Origin: Candidatus Heimdallarchaeota archaeon | Lineage (GTDB): Archaea; Asgardarchaeota; Heimdallarchaeia; Heimdallarchaeales; Heimdallarchaeaceae | DNA length: 5,576 bases | Direction of reading: 5' to 3' | Assembly: GCA_030603505.1 (NCBI GenBank) | Contig: JAUVXQ010000090.1 | Location: forward strand, 1 to 5,576 | Shown: positions 4,674 through 5,576 of the stretch, in pieces | Numbering within the stretch: position 1 is the first letter of the stretch | Layout of the letters: every line of letters begins with the position of its first letter | Made by a program: the position numbers and the translations under genes | Notes under the pieces: generated by a model | Told to the model about the DNA's origin: nothing | What the model saw: the letters and a program-made list of their open reading frames with translations, nothing else | Databases searched by the model: none

Positions 4674-5576
4674 TTAATGTTTTAGGATGATTTTACTTAA
4701 TTCTGTTGCATCAATCTCAGATTTAAAAACTATGTTCTCAGCTAGAGTTTCAATTCCCGTAGTTTGTGTTATTTTTCCAATCTCAGCTGAATCTTTTTGA
4801 TCAATAATGAAGGTGCTAATTAAATCTTTGTAGATTTCTGAAACACCAAGAGCTGTAACCTCATAACCTTTAGCTTTCATTAATTGAGCTGCAGGGCCAC
4901 TAATTGCTTTTTTTCCTATAATAGGGCTAATAGCTATGCATTTTTCTCTATTCCTTTTCATCCAATTATTAATCTCTTTAATTTTTATGATAGGACCAAT
5001 ACTTGTTATAGGGTTACTTGGACCTATTATTACTAAATCTGATCGTTCAAGGTTTTCTAGGAGCTTATCAGGAACTTCTGCAATTTCAATATGCTTAATA
5101 TATACATCTTTGATATTCACTTTTCCCTTTAACTTCACCCAAAACTCTTGAAAATGAATGTCATCCCCCTCTCTAGTGATAATTCGTGTTTCAATATGAT
5201 TATCAGAACAAGGTAATATATTTGCATCTATAGCTAATTTTTCACATAAACATCTTGTGATTTCTGAATGTTTCATCCCTTCTCTAATTTTCTGAGTTCT
5301 ATAGAGATGAATTGCTAGATCTTTGTCACCTAAACTGAACCAATTTTTACTATCAATTTGGTTAAGAAAATCACTTGTAATATATGTATCACCTTTAATC
5401 CCCCAGTATTTTGAAACATCTAGTAGTCCACTGAATAAATACAAAATAGTATCTACATCTGGTGATACGTAAAGTCCATTTATCCAAATATCATCAGCTG
5501 AGTTGGCAATTATACTAATCTGATTGTCATTGATAATCCTTCTAAACCCTTGAATTAACTTAGGAGTCCCTGTACC
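4674..5576 (-). CDS. cofD: 2-phospho-L-lactate transferase (CofD), N-terminal edge cut by window
   Basis: CofD transfers the phospholactyl group from the CofC product to Fo, forming F420-0. Three hundred residues are visible, and the frame stays open to the right edge. The first visible residues are GTGTPKLIQGF, part of the GGTGTPKL loop that starts within about ten residues of the N-terminus, so only a few codons are missing. In visible numbering other motifs are NSADD at 25-29, SPDVDT at 38-43, WGIKGDT at 58-64, LGDKDLA at 82-88, SDN at 124-126, GPSNPITSIGP at 185-195 and ISPIIGKKAISGPA at 216-229. These include the acidic residues and the loop that bind metal and Fo in the family. A TTG at 5444 is internal (the Leu in DTILYLF), not a start. 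cofC follows after 14 nt. The upstream promoter lies outside the window. Confidence 0.95.
   Translation of the reverse strand, partial: GTGTPKLIQGFRRIINDNQISIIANSADDIWINGLYVSPDVDTILYLFSGLLDVSKYWGIKGDTYITSDFLNQIDSKNWFSLGDKDLAIHLYRTQKIREGMKHSEITRCLCEKLAIDANILPCSDNHIETRIITREGDDIHFQEFWVKLKGKVNIKDVYIKHIEIAEVPDKLLENLERSDLVIIGPSNPITSIGPIIKIKEINNWMKRNREKCIAISPIIGKKAISGPAAQLMKAKGYEVTALGVSEIYKDLISTFIIDQKDSAEIGKITQTTGIETLAENIVFKSEIDATELSKIILKH

Noticed and set aside
5442..5444. TTG at 5444 as the start of cofD
   Set aside because: The frame stays open to the right edge and the upstream residues match CofD motifs (GTGTPKL, NSADD, SPDVDT), so the TTG is an internal leucine.
1..5576. tRNA, rRNA, CRISPR arrays, insertion sequences or integration sites
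   Set aside because: The window is almost fully coding. No spaced direct repeats, transposase, cloverleaf-like segment or attachment-type duplication was found.

Overview
The window looks like chromosomal DNA from an AT-rich archaeon (about one-third G+C by eye). The archaeal reading rests on gene content: an adenylate kinase of the AK6/Fap7 type, an Era-like GTPase paired with a DUF2073 protein, and archaeal-style CofC and CofD. It also rests on expression signals: TATA-like box A elements at leaderless starts, and Shine-Dalgarno sequences only before genes inside operons. I cannot name the lineage. Thaumarchaeota-like, Asgard-like and AT-rich euryarchaeal groups all remain possible.

Layout. 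At the left edge a phosphohexomutase gene runs off the window on the minus strand (1-395). It is divergent from a membrane acyltransferase of the PlsY family on the plus strand (482-1213), with a short two-way promoter region between them. An AK6/Fap7-like kinase follows on the plus strand (1266-1793) and converges, with an 11-bp overlap, on a minus-strand pair: Era-like GTPase (2139-2756) then DUF2073 protein (1783-2133). A 135-bp intergenic region (2757-2891) separates that pair from a second minus-strand cluster, in transcription order cofD (cut by the right edge), cofC and an M24 metallopeptidase gene (2892-4043).

How the genes relate. CofC and CofD make and use the activated phospholactate donor in coenzyme F420 synthesis. 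The M24 peptidase gene overlaps the end of cofC and is probably translated with it. The GTPase and DUF2073 protein form a co-translated pair of unknown role. The AK6-like kinase points to ribosome maturation or nucleotide balance. The phosphomutase supplies activated sugars. The PlsY-like protein is the unexpected member, because that family makes bacterial ester-linked lipids and here carries several active-site substitutions.

The clearest signal not named by any gene: three genes (phosphomutase, plsY-like, AK6) each have a TTTATATT or TTTAAATT box exactly 21 nt before an ATG. This supports leaderless transcription and sets the plsY-like start at 482 rather than at an upstream ATG at 470. 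No RNA genes, CRISPR arrays, insertion sequences or attachment sites were seen.
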